DNA of 35,318 nt from an uncultured Oscillospiraceae bacterium. Its GTDB lineage: Bacteria > Bacillota > Clostridia > Oscillospirales > Acutalibacteraceae. The notes under the pieces are model-generated. The model was not told the DNA's origin. It saw nothing but the letters and a program-made list of their open reading frames with translations, and searched no databases. The stretch lies in the NCBI GenBank assembly GCA_900544715.1, contig UQWL01000023.1, positions 1 to 35,318 on the forward strand, in the 5' to 3' direction. The position numbers and the translations under genes were made by a program. Below are positions 1 through 9,228 of this stretch, piece by piece (the stretch's first letter is position 1; each line of letters starts with the position of its first letter).

Positions 1-12
1 TTTTTTATCTAC

Positions 13-38
13 CCCTGGTTCAACCAGGGGTTTTGTTA
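13..38 (+). terminator. Hairpin terminator at window edge
   Basis: An inverted repeat (CCCCTGG, short loop, CCAGGGG) is followed by TTTTGTT on the plus strand, as for an intrinsic terminator of a gene lying before the window. Confidence 0.5.
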
Positions 39-57
39 AGCCTAAAGGCAGCAACAA

Positions 58-97
58 AGCAGCCATGCACGCCCAAACGGGTGCATGGCTGCTTTTA
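58..97 (+). terminator. Strong hairpin terminator
   Basis: A 13-base stem (AGCAGCCATGCAC at 58-70 pairing with 81-93) with a ten-base loop runs into a short T tract. It is a second terminator directly after the one at 13-38, so a plus-strand transcription unit probably ends here, converging on the minus-strand genes to the right. Confidence 0.65.
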
Positions 98-206
98 TTC
101 AGTTATAAGCTTAAAACGATAAATTGACCAACTTTATCCTACAAACAGCAGCCCATGTCAAATGACGCCTACAGAATGGCCTCATAACGATATCATCTAG
201 GCCCCG

Positions 207-401
207 TTATGCCTTCCATTTCTGAACAGCCTCCGCATAACTCCGCGCTTTTTTCACGGGGAAATAGCGCAAACATTCCCGCGTCCATAAATCCATTTCT
301 GCTTCGATTGTGCTCACTTCCGCCAGGAGGAAGGCAACTCCCCGGCAGCCGCCTTCATAGATTTTAAAGATGTGATACCCCGCCTGCTGGGATCTTTGCA
401 T
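207..401 (-). CDS. Small hypothetical protein (64 aa)
   Basis: The frame reads as a plausible small globular protein rich in charged and aromatic residues, ending in a lysine-rich tail. It overlaps the last 38 bases of the esterase gene in another frame, and no clear ribosome-binding site precedes its ATG. It could be a separate small gene translated by coupling, or the true C-terminal continuation of the esterase after a frameshift. I do not recognise a family. Confidence 0.35.
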   Translation of the reverse strand: MQRSQQAGYHIFKIYEGGCRGVAFLLAEVSTIEAEMDLWTRECLRYFPVKKARSYAEAVQKWKA

Positions 402-1284
402 ACCGCATAAAAAACGCCGTCATCTCATCAATTGTCTGCCTACTCTCCAGCCACTCCGGGTACGCCACGCTGAACACATGCTGAAGCGGGCGCTCTTTTA
501 CCCCCTTCGGCCAGTCATGCAGCTGGTGCGGCACGCCCTTTGCCGTGAGCGTCCGTTCAAAATCGAGCGTATGCGACCGGATGAAATCCTGTCGGCTTGT
601 GACGAGATAGCTGGGCGGAAGCTTCGCCGTCTCAGGCAGGTTTGCAAAATCCATACAGGCATAAAAGGCCTGCTTGCGGTAATCCGCCCCGAAGATGGTG
701 GAGCGCAGGATTGTCATCGCCCCCCGCGTTGTCAAAAACATACCTGAGGTAAGGCCCAGGGCATGGAACCGAAGCCCGGAGCCCTGCGTGCCATAAACCC
801 GCTGGAGATCCACGCTTTCATTCACCAGCGCCGTATACGCCGCGAGCAGGCCGCCCGCCGAATCCCCGGTCAGGAAAAGGTTTTCCATCTGGCAAGGGTA
901 TTCCGTACCATGCGATGCAATCCACTGGAAAGCGGCGAGGATATCCCGCACCTGCCCCGGAAACAGCACCTCCGGCACGAGCCGGTAGCTCAGGCTGATC
1001 ACGGTGAAGCCACGCGACGCGATGGCAAGATTATAATATTTGTTGAGCTCCTTATAGCCATACATCAGCCCGCCGCCGTGGATATCGATCACTACCGGCA
1101 GCGGCTCGCGCGTGCCCTCCGGATAATAAACATCCAGCAGATGGCCGCGATGCCCATCCGGCAGGTAAGCAATATCCGTGACCTGCGTGATCCCAGGCGT
1201 AGGCCGCTGCAAAGCGATGCGTTTCGCATCCATCTTAGCGGTATTCTCCCACATCTTCCCTGCAATTTTTTCAACAAAGCTCAT
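364..1284 (-). CDS. Alpha/beta hydrolase, HSL/BD-FAE-type esterase
   Basis: A 306-residue serine esterase predicted to cleave small carboxylic esters such as acyl or acetyl groups on sugars. The oxyanion motif HGGG lies at residues 69-72 and the nucleophile elbow GDSAGG at 140-145 (Ser142). Asp233 in SRQDF and His269 in QHVF fit the rest of the triad. There is no signal peptide, so it is probably cytoplasmic. A GGGAGGGAG ribosome site sits just before the ATG. It is last in a minus-strand series after the sugar symporter (45 bases away) and the phosphoesterase, which suggests it works on an imported esterified glycoside. Substrate is inferred from context only. Confidence 0.85.
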   Translation of the reverse strand: MSFVEKIAGKMWENTAKMDAKRIALQRPTPGITQVTDIAYLPDGHRGHLLDVYYPEGTREPLPVVIDIHGGGLMYGYKELNKYYNLAIASRGFTVISLSYRLVPEVLFPGQVRDILAAFQWIASHGTEYPCQMENLFLTGDSAGGLLAAYTALVNESVDLQRVYGTQGSGLRFHALGLTSGMFLTTRGAMTILRSTIFGADYRKQAFYACMDFANLPETAKLPPSYLVTSRQDFIRSHTLDFERTLTAKGVPHQLHDWPKGVKERPLQHVFSVAYPEWLESRQTIDEMTAFFMRYAKIPAGGVSHL

Positions 1285-1329
1285 TGGTTCTCTCCCTCCC
1301 GAACTGAAATAACAGATTTCACGGTCTCA

Positions 1330-2826
1330 TCAAGCTTCTTCCCCGCCCTCTACAACGCCAAGCTCTTCGCCGAGCGCTTCGCGCCTGCGCAGCACTTCCT
1401 CGTGCACGCGGTCACGCTCCTTACCGGAGAGCTTATAAAAGAAGAAGGGAAGCCCGGCCAGCAGCATCATCATGCCGTGGAACAGGGTGTAGAAAAACAG
1501 AAGCTTCACCTTGGTATCCATAGGCTGCGCCTGATAAACCGTCTGCATCGCGCCATTGACCATCTCATCTACTGGCTGAATATATTGAATGATGGAGTGA
1601 TCGCCATAGAGAATACGGGGCGAGAGGGACGATGCAATCAGCCCGCTGAGCGAAGAGCCCGCGCTGATAATAAAACCGAGGCTCGCATCCAGCCGCTTGC
1701 CTGTTTTGAGCTCAATATCCTCCAGGATATCCGCCTGGAACATGCTCGGCAGCAAATTGGATGCGCCGAACTGCAGGCCGATGAGGAAGAGGAAGGCAAA
1801 GAACAGGATCGTCAGATAGGTCTGGCCGGGGTGGTTGAAATAAAGAAGCCCCGTGACAAACGCGCCGCCGTTTGCCAGCACGGAATAAACGCCGGATGCG
1901 ATATAAATCTGCTTGCTGGTAAACCTTTTGAGCAGCGCGTTGACGATCAGCATCCCAACAAAGGTGCCGATGCCGGTCGGCAGGCCGAACAGCACAAACT
2001 TGCTCGGATCGCCCAGCAACGCTACCGCCAGGAAAATGCCCATGTAATTTGCGATCTGACGGAAATTTTTCAGGAACTCGCTAATCAGCACCAAAATCGC
2101 ATATTTGTTGCCGATCACGTCACGGAAGCCCAAAAGCGGATTTTCCCGTTTCTCACTGTAGACGATGCGCTCACGCACCGCTTTCATGCCAGCCAGCATA
2201 GAGAGCGTGCCAACCAGGCCGCACAGCGCGGCGGAAACGATATACATCATCGCCTCTGTCTGGATGATGCCAGGCTTGCGCAGCAGGCCGATCACAAGCA
2301 CAATCACAAGCGGGGCGGAGTTCCCGATTGCGCTGGAAATGCCCCGGAAGGAGAGAATCTTATCACGCTCCTGCGTGTTGGGCGTCATCACAACGCCAAC
2401 CATATTCACGCTGTTGCCGAAATAGGCCGCCGCGCCCTGAAGCAGCTGCACCGTGCAAAGATAGGCAATCATGATAGGCAACGGCATTTTGGGCGTAACG
2501 AACATCATCACGGTTAAAATGCCCATCGGCACCGCCGATGCAAGGCCAAGCGGGCGAAATTTGCCGAGCTTGCTCTTTCTGCGGTTATCCATGATAATTG
2601 CGTAAAAGAAGCTCAGCGCAAAGCCCAGGATGCCGCAGATCGCGTTAATCAGCGAAACGCTGCCGCTATCCAGCCGCAGCACATTGACGAGATACGCCTG
2701 ACGGTAACCGTTGACCATACCGGTCATGTTGGTGTAGAAAAATACACTAATTAGGAAAAGGACGAACTCTTGGTTGGATACATGCTTTTTCTGCTGCGCC
2801 GGAGCGCTTTGAATGGTGTTTGCCAT
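1330..2826 (-). CDS. GPH/MelB-type sugar:cation symporter (MFS)
   Basis: A 498-residue integral membrane protein with about twelve hydrophobic segments. The short basic loop after the second or third segment (RRKSKLGKFRP) is characteristic of the glycoside-pentoside-hexuronide:cation symporter family, where KxGKFRP-like sequences are conserved. The predicted role is uptake of a glycoside or hexuronide driven by a cation gradient. The C-terminus is a charged, Glu/Arg-rich cytoplasmic tail. The start ATG follows GGGGAGAG at good spacing. It lies 15 bases after the phosphoesterase stop and 45 bases before the esterase, so co-transcription is likely, with the AraC gene upstream as probable regulator. 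The transported sugar cannot be read from the sequence. Confidence 0.85.
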   Translation of the reverse strand: MANTIQSAPAQQKKHVSNQEFVLFLISVFFYTNMTGMVNGYRQAYLVNVLRLDSGSVSLINAICGILGFALSFFYAIIMDNRRKSKLGKFRPLGLASAVPMGILTVMMFVTPKMPLPIMIAYLCTVQLLQGAAAYFGNSVNMVGVVMTPNTQERDKILSFRGISSAIGNSAPLVIVLVIGLLRKPGIIQTEAMMYIVSAALCGLVGTLSMLAGMKAVRERIVYSEKRENPLLGFRDVIGNKYAILVLISEFLKNFRQIANYMGIFLAVALLGDPSKFVLFGLPTGIGTFVGMLIVNALLKRFTSKQIYIASGVYSVLANGGAFVTGLLYFNHPGQTYLTILFFAFLFLIGLQFGASNLLPSMFQADILEDIELKTGKRLDASLGFIISAGSSLSGLIASSLSPRILYGDHSIIQYIQPVDEMVNGAMQTVYQAQPMDTKVKLLFFYTLFHGMMMLLAGLPFFFYKLSGKERDRVHEEVLRRREALGEELGVVEGGEEA

Positions 2827-2841
2827 TGAATCTCTCCCCTT

Positions 2842-4215
2842 CTATTCTTTGATCCAGCCGACCGGCAAAACCGCCTCATCATCCATCTGGTTTTCATCCC
2901 CGATCAGCGACAACACAAATGCGTGCAGATCAGAGAGCGCCGGATTCCCCACCTTTTTCTCCACCACATGCAGGATGGGGGAAAGGCGGCAAAGCAGCCG
3001 GTTCATCGCCTCATAAAGCGGCGTGCCTTTCACATATGGCTCGTTCCCCACGAAGATATTCCGCACCAGCTCCACCGCTTGATCCCGGAGCAACACATGA
3101 CGCAGGGAGGGGTCAACGTGCACAAAAAAAAGCCTACCCACTCCGCCGAGCGTTAACCTTTGGAGCAGCTTTCCGGCCAGCTTTACCGGCAGCCGCAGCT
3201 TCTGATTCGGCTTTGCCCCGCCAAGGCGGCTCATGAAAAATTCAAAATCATCCGCCATCGCATCGAGGATATCCGTAATCATCCGGTCGAAGCGCCACTG
3301 GAAATACGCCTGCGCCGTGCGGCCGCCCTTCTCCCAATCAAAATCCCGGATGGTTTCCGATTGAATTTGAACCGTACCGTCCGGCAGAAACGTCACCTTC
3401 CGGTAGGCGCAGGGGCAGCCCACAAAGGAGCCTGTGCAAACATCATAGAGAGCATTCCCCCGCTGGGAAACGCGCTTGGTGAGGCTCTGCATATGCATGT
3501 GGCCTGTGAAAATCAAATTGAGGCCGGCATCGGCCAGCGTATCCGCCGTTTTCTGCCAATCGTCTATTTTCGCATCCCCGATCAGCTCCATCACGGGCGA
3601 ACCGGGCAGCACAGGGTAGTGCGTCATTGCAAAAATATAATTCCCGCTCGCCTTTGCATCCGCAATCTGCTGGAGAATCCATTCCATGTGCTCCGCATCA
3701 AAGCCGGTAAAGCTCTTGCCATCCCCATCGCAGTTGAGCGCCAGAAGCCGGATGCCGTCTGCAAGCTGCGCCACATAAGAGAGCGTTCTGCGGTGCTCGC
3801 TGATCGCAGTGGAAAAGCCAAACTCATAATAAAGCGCATACAGCTCCTCCCGCGCCGTACCCGCAACCGGCACCTCATGATCGCCCACATAGCCTACGGG
3901 AGCATCGTTAAAATCGTGCTTCGCGGTAATCAAATAGATCTTCTTCCCATGTTCCCGCAGCCTTTGCAGCTTTTTGAGGAAGCCGCGGTGGCTCTCCTTC
4001 TCCCCGTTAAAAACCAGATCTCCTGGGATCAACACCGTTTGCGTATCATGATCCTCGATCAACTGGGAAAACCCCGCGTCAATAATCGCACCCGTTTCCG
4101 CAATGCATTTTTGATCGGTCGCGCTCCTTTTTTCATATGCCTCCCCGCTCGCGCCCAAATCGTTTTCAAAATAATGCGTATCCGTCACGACGAAGAAGCG
4201 AAAAGGCTGTTCCAA
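2842..4215 (-). CDS. Calcineurin-like metallophosphoesterase
   Basis: A 457-residue protein with the dimetal phosphoesterase motifs in order: DTHY (motif I, near residue 11), GDLVFNGEKESH (motif II), a third block reading AKHD where the family usually has GNHD, then THYP and GHMHMQ (motifs IV and V). The fold is clear, but the Asn of GNHD, normally a metal ligand, is replaced, so activity or metal use may differ. A C-terminal region of about 150 residues follows the catalytic domain and is unrecognised. It starts with TTG behind GGGGAG, eight bases upstream. It is the first of three structural genes after the AraC regulator; the substrate could be a phosphorylated or phosphodiester sugar derivative (inference). 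Confidence 0.8.
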   Translation of the reverse strand: MEQPFRFFVVTDTHYFENDLGASGEAYEKRSATDQKCIAETGAIIDAGFSQLIEDHDTQTVLIPGDLVFNGEKESHRGFLKKLQRLREHGKKIYLITAKHDFNDAPVGYVGDHEVPVAGTAREELYALYYEFGFSTAISEHRRTLSYVAQLADGIRLLALNCDGDGKSFTGFDAEHMEWILQQIADAKASGNYIFAMTHYPVLPGSPVMELIGDAKIDDWQKTADTLADAGLNLIFTGHMHMQSLTKRVSQRGNALYDVCTGSFVGCPCAYRKVTFLPDGTVQIQSETIRDFDWEKGGRTAQAYFQWRFDRMITDILDAMADDFEFFMSRLGGAKPNQKLRLPVKLAGKLLQRLTLGGVGRLFFVHVDPSLRHVLLRDQAVELVRNIFVGNEPYVKGTPLYEAMNRLLCRLSPILHVVEKKVGNPALSDLHAFVLSLIGDENQMDDEAVLPVGWIKE

Positions 4216-4326
4216 TTTGATTTCTCCCCTTTATTTTTGGTTATATGATTAAAATATCATAAACCAACAGTGCAAATAATAGAAAATATCACATTATACA
4301 TTCAAAAAATCACACTAAGCAGCCGT

Positions 4327-5154
4327 TCATTTCCGGAATATTTTACGAAATTTCAGAGGTGCATAACCCGTTGCCCGCTTGAAGCGCGTTGCAAAATACT
4401 GCTGATCCTCAAAAGCCAAACGAGCTGCGATCTCCCCTACCGTCATCCCCGTATTTTGCAAAAGCATTTTTGCCGTTTCCATTCTTCCATTGAGATAATA
4501 CTGATAAGGTGTCACACCGTATTGCGCTCTGAAAACCTGGATCAGATAGTTTTTAGAATAATTAAACTCCTCACATAGAAGATCTAAAGAAAACGGCTTT
4601 TCGATACTTGCATCGAGCCTGCGCCGAAGCCGCTCTGCGAGCCTCTGGGATTCTCCAAAGGCGCGGTTATGCAGGCTGATGAATATTTTGATCAATTGCA
4701 CGGTGATTTCGGCCGCCATCTGCTCATAGGCGGCGATATCCCTTGACAGGCGGAAAATCTCCTGAAAATACTGCAAATTATTGCAATCGTGAAACAAATA
4801 AGTATCCTTTGGCAGGTAGCTTTCTGCGCAGGCCTGCATCACAGCGCCGTCGAACACCACCCAAAATTTATGCCATGGATTCTCCCGATCCGCATAATAG
4901 CGATGCCTGCTCCCCTTGCGCAGAAAAAACACGTCATTCTCAGCGGGATGCAGCGTCTGCCCCTCAATCTCCAACGTACCCTTCCCGCTGATAATGAATT
5001 CAAGCGCCATCAATTCCGAGTCGCTGCGTTCAATCTGGAAGCCTTCGTCGCAATAAGTCTCCCCTACCATCCAAATATTGACCGGCGCCGTTTCGCCCTT
5101 ATATTGCGTAAAATTTTTAAAATCCTCTACCATCATCCACCGCCATTTATGCAA
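4327..5154 (-). CDS. AraC-family transcriptional regulator
   Basis: An N-terminal cupin-like ligand pocket (around residues 30-120, including the ESG-type turn and FFLRKGSRHRYYAD) is followed by a C-terminal double helix-turn-helix. The second helix region ends in the classical AraC signature (GEIAARLAFEDQQYFATRFKR). The longest frame begins with TTG at 5154, but paired ATG codons at 5136 and 5133 also have a G-rich stretch before them, so the start is uncertain by about seven residues. It probably senses a sugar and controls the phosphoesterase, symporter and esterase genes immediately downstream on the same strand (110-base gap). Confidence 0.88.
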   Translation of the reverse strand: MHKWRWMMVEDFKNFTQYKGETAPVNIWMVGETYCDEGFQIERSDSELMALEFIISGKGTLEIEGQTLHPAENDVFFLRKGSRHRYYADRENPWHKFWVVFDGAVMQACAESYLPKDTYLFHDCNNLQYFQEIFRLSRDIAAYEQMAAEITVQLIKIFISLHNRAFGESQRLAERLRRRLDASIEKPFSLDLLCEEFNYSKNYLIQVFRAQYGVTPYQYYLNGRMETAKMLLQNTGMTVGEIAARLAFEDQQYFATRFKRATGYAPLKFRKIFRK

Positions 5155-5226
5155 ATCGCATGTTTATTTTTCGGTTTCATATGAATTATTGATATAATAT
5201 CACATATTCTCAAGAGAAACAATGCC

Positions 5227-5270
5227 AAAAAAACTGCTGTGAAATACAAAGCATTTCACAGCAGTTTTTT
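5227..5270. terminator. Bidirectional intrinsic terminator
   Basis: A perfect stem (ACTGCTGTGAAAT at 5233-5245 with 5253-5265) is flanked by an A run on the left and a T run on the right, so it can stop transcription from either side. It closes the ybjQ unit and insulates the AraC unit. Confidence 0.8.
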
Positions 5271-5288
5271 ATCTAGCTAGTATCTTTT

Positions 5289-5600
5289 TTACCGGAAGCG
5301 CACCGCCGTTCCGTATGCAATCACTTCCGCTGCTCCCTGCATAATCGCAGAGGAGGCATAGCGGATGTTAACAACTGCATCAGCGCCCAGCGCCTCGGCT
5401 TCCTCCACCATGCGTTTCGTCGCAAGCGCACGCGCTTCGCTCATCATTTCGTTATAGGCCTTCAGTTCGCCGCCCACAAGCGTTTTGAAGTTCTGCGTGA
5501 TATCACGCCCAATATTCTTCGTCTGAATCGTGCTGCCCTTTACCAGGCCGAGCATCTCCAGTTCCCTGCCACTGATATAATCAGTATTTACCAAGATCAT
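5289..5600 (-). CDS. YbjQ/UPF0145 (DUF74) family protein
   Basis: About 103 residues, typical for this family. It opens with a short strand, then the conserved ExLGLVKG-like block, and has the helical segment with repeated Ala/Glu followed by ALGADAVVNIRY. These proteins form small pentameric rings of unknown, possibly metal-related, function. The frame can be opened by GTG at 5612, but ATG at 5600 is preferred because AAGGAG lies about eleven bases before it and the family starts at this point. The start overlaps the end of the upstream membrane protein gene by about 20 bases, so translation is probably coupled. Confidence 0.85.
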   Translation of the reverse strand: MILVNTDYISGRELEMLGLVKGSTIQTKNIGRDITQNFKTLVGGELKAYNEMMSEARALATKRMVEEAEALGADAVVNIRYASSAIMQGAAEVIAYGTAVRFR

Positions 5601-5805
5601 CCTCTTCACCACTCCTTACTTCCTGAATTCGTTCAAACAACACATAAACCGCCACGCCAACCAGCACCAGCAGCGCAATCGCGCCCGCTGCTTTCAGCCA
5701 AATTGGGATGGAGGCCGCAAACACAATGCCCATATATGCGATCAATGCTAAAATACACACGATCGTGATGATAATCGGGGCAATCAGTTTTCGCGTAGCG
5801 TTCAT
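5581..5805 (-). CDS. Small two-helix membrane protein
   Basis: A 74-residue protein beginning MNATRK, with two hydrophobic segments (about residues 8-30 and 36-57) and a charged C-terminus. The ATG at 5805 is chosen because GGGAGGCCC lies directly before it; the frame stays open further upstream without a better start. It overlaps the ybjQ gene by about 20 bases and is probably translated with it, perhaps as a membrane partner. No family recognised. Confidence 0.7.
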   Translation of the reverse strand: MNATRKLIAPIIITIVCILALIAYMGIVFAASIPIWLKAAGAIALLVLVGVAVYVLFERIQEVRSGEEDDLGKY

Positions 5806-5900
5806 AGGGCCTCCCTCATTTCCGCGGGCTGTTTTGGTTGTTTCATTATAGCATTGCCCTCTCTCATCATATTGCAATAAAACAAATTTATTCAGATTGC

Positions 5901-7505
5901 TTATTTTTCCATATTCCTATGCCGCAGCGCCGCACCGATGAAGCCGGAAAAAAGCGGATGCGGCTTATTTGGCCGGGACTTGAATTCCGGATGCGCCTGA
6001 GACGCGAGAAACCACGGGTGATCCACAAGCTCAATCATCTCGACAATATGCTGATCAGGCGAAACGCCGCACAGCCGCATACCGCCCTTTTCCAGCCGGT
6101 CGCGGTAGTCGTTGTTGACCTCATAGCGGTGGCGATGGCGTTCAAAGATAAGCTGTTTTCCATAGGCGGCATAAGCCTTGCTGCCCTCCTGCAATACGCA
6201 CGGATATTGCCCCAGGCGCATCGTGCCGCCCAAGTCGGATACGTCCTTCTGATCCAGCATCAAATCAATCACCGGATAGGGTGTGTCCGGGTTGAATTCC
6301 GTGCTGCTTGCCCCTTCCATGTGCAGCACGTTGCGTGCAAACTCGATAATCGCAATTTGCAGGCCGAGGCAAATTCCAAAATACGGAAGCCTCTGCTCCC
6401 GCGCAAATTTTGCCGCCTGGATTTTTCCATCCACCCCACGTGTGCCAAAGCCACCAGGCACCAAAATCCCATCCATGCCCCGGAAGGTTTCCACCACATT
6501 TTCCGGCGTGATACGCTCGCTGTCGAGCCAATGGATGTGCACGCGCGCATTGTTTTGAATACCGCCGTGCTTGAGCGCCTCAGCAACGGAGAGATAGGAA
6601 TCGTGCAGCTCCACATACTTGCCCACCAGCGCGATGTCTACCTCCTTTTCCAGATGGCGGCTGCGCTCTACCATCGCCGCCCAATCTGTGAGATCCGGCG
6701 TGCCGCACTTCAGATGGAGCTGTTTGACCGCGATCTCCGCCAGGCCCTCTTTTTCCAGAGCGAGCGGAATCTCATAGAGCGTGGGCATATCGCGGTTTTC
6801 AATCACATTCTCCTTCGGCACATTGCAAAACAGCGCGATTTTCTCGCGGATATGCTGGTCAATCGGGTGCTCGCATCGGCATACGATCACATCTGGCCGG
6901 ATGCCGAGGCCCAAAAGCTCCTTCACGCTGTGCTGCGTGGGCTTGGTTTTCAGCTCCATGGAGGCATTCAGGTAGGGGATCAGCGTCACGTGGATAAACA
7001 TGCAGTTTTCCCGCCCGCGCTCCTGCGCAAACTGGCGGATCGCCTCCAGAAAGGGCTGACCCTCGATATCCCCCACCGTGCCGCCGATCTCCACAAATAC
7101 GACATCCGCCTCCGTATTCAGCGCGATGCGCCGCTTGATCTCATTGGTGATGTGCGGAATCACCTGGATGGTCTGCCCGCCGTAAATCCCTTTGCGCTCA
7201 TCACTGATCACCTGAAAAAAAACACGTCCGGAGGTCAGATTGCTGTTTTGCGACAGGCTCTCATCGATAAAGCGCTCGTAATGCCCCAGATCGAGATCCG
7301 TTTCTGCTCCGTCGTCCGTAACAAAAACCTCGCCGTGCTGCATCGGGTTCATCGTGCCGGGGTCAACATTGAGGTAAGGGTCCAGCTTCATCACGGTGAC
7401 CTTCAGGCCCCTCGCCTTTAAAAGCCGGCCAAGGGAAGCGGCCGTGATCCCTTTGCCGAGCCCGGAAACAACGCCGCCTGTGACGAAGATGAATTTCGTA
7501 TCCAT
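5901..7505 (-). CDS. pyrG: CTP synthase
   Basis: A 534-residue glutamine-dependent CTP synthase making CTP from UTP, ATP and glutamine. The N-terminal synthetase domain begins MDTKFIFVTGG with the P-loop GGVVSGLGKG (10-19). The class I glutaminase domain has the elbow GICLGLQ (Cys379) and the His/Glu pair in AHPEF (from 505). The length is normal. The frame is open for fifteen more codons upstream, but the ATG at 7505 follows AGGAGG at ideal spacing and matches the family start. It lies 140 bases downstream of the DUF1846 gene on the same strand. The leader between them has an imperfect hairpin; I could not identify the known pyrG CTP-attenuator in it. Confidence 0.97.
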   Translation of the reverse strand: MDTKFIFVTGGVVSGLGKGITAASLGRLLKARGLKVTVMKLDPYLNVDPGTMNPMQHGEVFVTDDGAETDLDLGHYERFIDESLSQNSNLTSGRVFFQVISDERKGIYGGQTIQVIPHITNEIKRRIALNTEADVVFVEIGGTVGDIEGQPFLEAIRQFAQERGRENCMFIHVTLIPYLNASMELKTKPTQHSVKELLGLGIRPDVIVCRCEHPIDQHIREKIALFCNVPKENVIENRDMPTLYEIPLALEKEGLAEIAVKQLHLKCGTPDLTDWAAMVERSRHLEKEVDIALVGKYVELHDSYLSVAEALKHGGIQNNARVHIHWLDSERITPENVVETFRGMDGILVPGGFGTRGVDGKIQAAKFAREQRLPYFGICLGLQIAIIEFARNVLHMEGASSTEFNPDTPYPVIDLMLDQKDVSDLGGTMRLGQYPCVLQEGSKAYAAYGKQLIFERHRHRYEVNNDYRDRLEKGGMRLCGVSPDQHIVEMIELVDHPWFLASQAHPEFKSRPNKPHPLFSGFIGAALRHRNMEK

Positions 7506-7644
7506 ATCTGTTTCCTCCTGTTGCTGTATTTTGGGGAATACATTTATCAAAAGAGAGACGGCCGCAAAGCTTGACGCTTGGCGACCGCCTGACTGATCTT
7601 ATAAGCAATGAAGCGCAACCAGACAAGCCGGGCCGTTCATTGGG

Positions 7645-9129
7645 TCATTTGTGATAGAGCTTCTGGCTCTGGTACCGCGCCTCGCACGTCAGGTTCATCC
7701 CCAGCTTGCGGAAAACGGAATCGTCCACCTGCGAGAGAATCACCGAGGAGTGCGCTTCACACCCCTTCAGCTTTGCAAGCTGCTTCAGGGCGAGTTCAGC
7801 GGTTGGGTTCGTCGCCGCGCTGATGCACAGGGCGATGAGCACCTCATCGGAATGCAGCCTGGGGTTATGATTCCCCAGATGCTTGGTTTTCAGATTCTGA
7901 ATCGGCTCAATAATGATGGGGGAAATCAGCAAAATATCATGCTGAATGCCGCCGAGCGCTTTCAGCGCATTGAGCAGCACAGCGGCGGATGCGCCAAGCA
8001 ACGGGGAGGTTTTGCCGGTGATGATGCGCCCATCCGGCAGTTCAATTGCGGAGGCCGGCAGGCCGGTCTCCTCTGCGCGGGCCAACGCGGCGGCGGCAAC
8101 TGTGCGGTCTGCTGTGGAAACACCAGCCTGATTCATCAGCAGCTCGACCTTATAAACAGCCGCCTCGTCCACCCGCCCCTGCTTCTGATCGCACAGAGCG
8201 TGATAATAGCGGCGGATGATCTCCTGCTCGGATGCATGGCGGCAGATTACATCGTCTACGATGCAGTTGCCAGCCATATTGACGCCCATATCCGTGGGCG
8301 ATTTATAAGGGCTCTCCCCCGCAATGCGCTCAAAGATGGCATTGAGCACGGGAAAAACCTCGATATCACGGTTATAGTTGACGGTGGTTTCACCATAGGC
8401 TTCCAAATGGTAGGGGTCGATCATATTAACATCGTTCAAGTCAGCGGTCGCCGCCTCATATGCCAAATTGACCGGATGGCGCAGCGGCAGATTCCAAACC
8501 GGAAAGGTTTCGAATTTGGCATAACCGGCGTTTCCCCCCCGCTTGTGCTCGTGATAAAGCTGGGAAAGGCAGGTTGCCATTTTCCCGCTGCCGGGGCCAG
8601 GCGCCGTGACGATGACAAGCGGGCGGCTGGTTTCCACATACTCATTCTTCCCAAAGCCCTCTTCGCTGACGATCAGGGGGATATTATTGGGATAGCCCTC
8701 GATCGGATAATGCAGGTAGACTGGCACGCCAAGCTTTTCCAGCAGGTTGCGGAATTTATCCGCCATCGGCTGCGCAGCATATTGGGCGATAACAACGCTG
8801 CCCACAAAGAGCCCCACGCCGCGGAAGGCGTCGATCAGGCGGAGCACATCCGCATCATAGGTGATACCGAGATCGCCGCGCACCTTACTCTTCTCGATAT
8901 CGGCGGCGTTGATGACGATCACGATCTCTGCCTGCTCCTTCAATTTCAGGAGCATATTGATCTTGCTGTCTGGCTTAAAGCCCGGCAAAACACGCGAGGC
9001 GTGATAATCATCAAACAGCTTGCCGCCCAGCTCCAGATAGAGCTTATTGTCAAACTGTGCGATCCGCTCCTGAATATGCTCAGATTGCATTTTCAGATAT
9101 TTCTCATTGTCAAAACCGATCTGCTGCAT
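7645..9129 (-). CDS. DUF1846 (UPF0371) family protein
   Basis: A 494-residue cytoplasmic protein matching the DUF1846 family over its full length. Its opening (IGFDNEKYLKMQSEHI), the GGKLFDDYHASRVLPGF block and the ITGKTSPLLGASAA segment near the C-terminus are characteristic. Structures of the family show a Rossmann-like fold with a catalytic function not firmly established; a nucleotide- or phosphate-related role is often suggested. It lies between the shortened GMP synthase and CTP synthase on the minus strand. The ATG follows AAGGGGA. Family assignment is firm, function is not. Confidence 0.9.
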   Translation of the reverse strand: MQQIGFDNEKYLKMQSEHIQERIAQFDNKLYLELGGKLFDDYHASRVLPGFKPDSKINMLLKLKEQAEIVIVINAADIEKSKVRGDLGITYDADVLRLIDAFRGVGLFVGSVVIAQYAAQPMADKFRNLLEKLGVPVYLHYPIEGYPNNIPLIVSEEGFGKNEYVETSRPLVIVTAPGPGSGKMATCLSQLYHEHKRGGNAGYAKFETFPVWNLPLRHPVNLAYEAATADLNDVNMIDPYHLEAYGETTVNYNRDIEVFPVLNAIFERIAGESPYKSPTDMGVNMAGNCIVDDVICRHASEQEIIRRYYHALCDQKQGRVDEAAVYKVELLMNQAGVSTADRTVAAAALARAEETGLPASAIELPDGRIITGKTSPLLGASAAVLLNALKALGGIQHDILLISPIIIEPIQNLKTKHLGNHNPRLHSDEVLIALCISAATNPTAELALKQLAKLKGCEAHSSVILSQVDDSVFRKLGMNLTCEARYQSQKLYHK

Positions 9130-9173
9130 GCTTTGTTATTTCCCCTTACCATCCTAAATCTTTGAACATCACG

Positions 9174-9214
9174 GAAAAACCCCCGGGAACCGCGCCGTTG
9201 CGGTGCTCCGGGGC
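9174..9214 (-). terminator. Terminator after the first GMP synthase gene
   Basis: A GC-rich nested stem (CCCCGG 9181-9186 with 9208-9213, and ACCGC 9189-9193 with 9200-9204) is followed on the minus strand by GTTTTTCC. It ends the ddh-guaA unit. Confidence 0.75.
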
Positions 9215-9228
9215 TGTTTGAAAACGGT

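Noticed and set aside
763..2517. Long plus-strand open frame of 584 codons opposite the esterase and symporter
   Set aside because: It is the antisense of two clear minus-strand genes, is rich in His, Arg and Gln as antisense frames are, and has no domain signature.
5838..7421. Long plus-strand open frame opposite pyrG
   Set aside because: pyrG on the minus strand has every catalytic motif; the plus frame has none and no ribosome site.
7506..7644. CTP-sensing attenuator before pyrG
   Set aside because: Only an imperfect GC-rich hairpin is seen near 7559-7592; without a defined transcript start and G-run the known mechanism cannot be claimed.
7651..9165. Long plus-strand open frame opposite the DUF1846 gene
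   Set aside because: Shadow of a family-wide conserved protein on the other strand.
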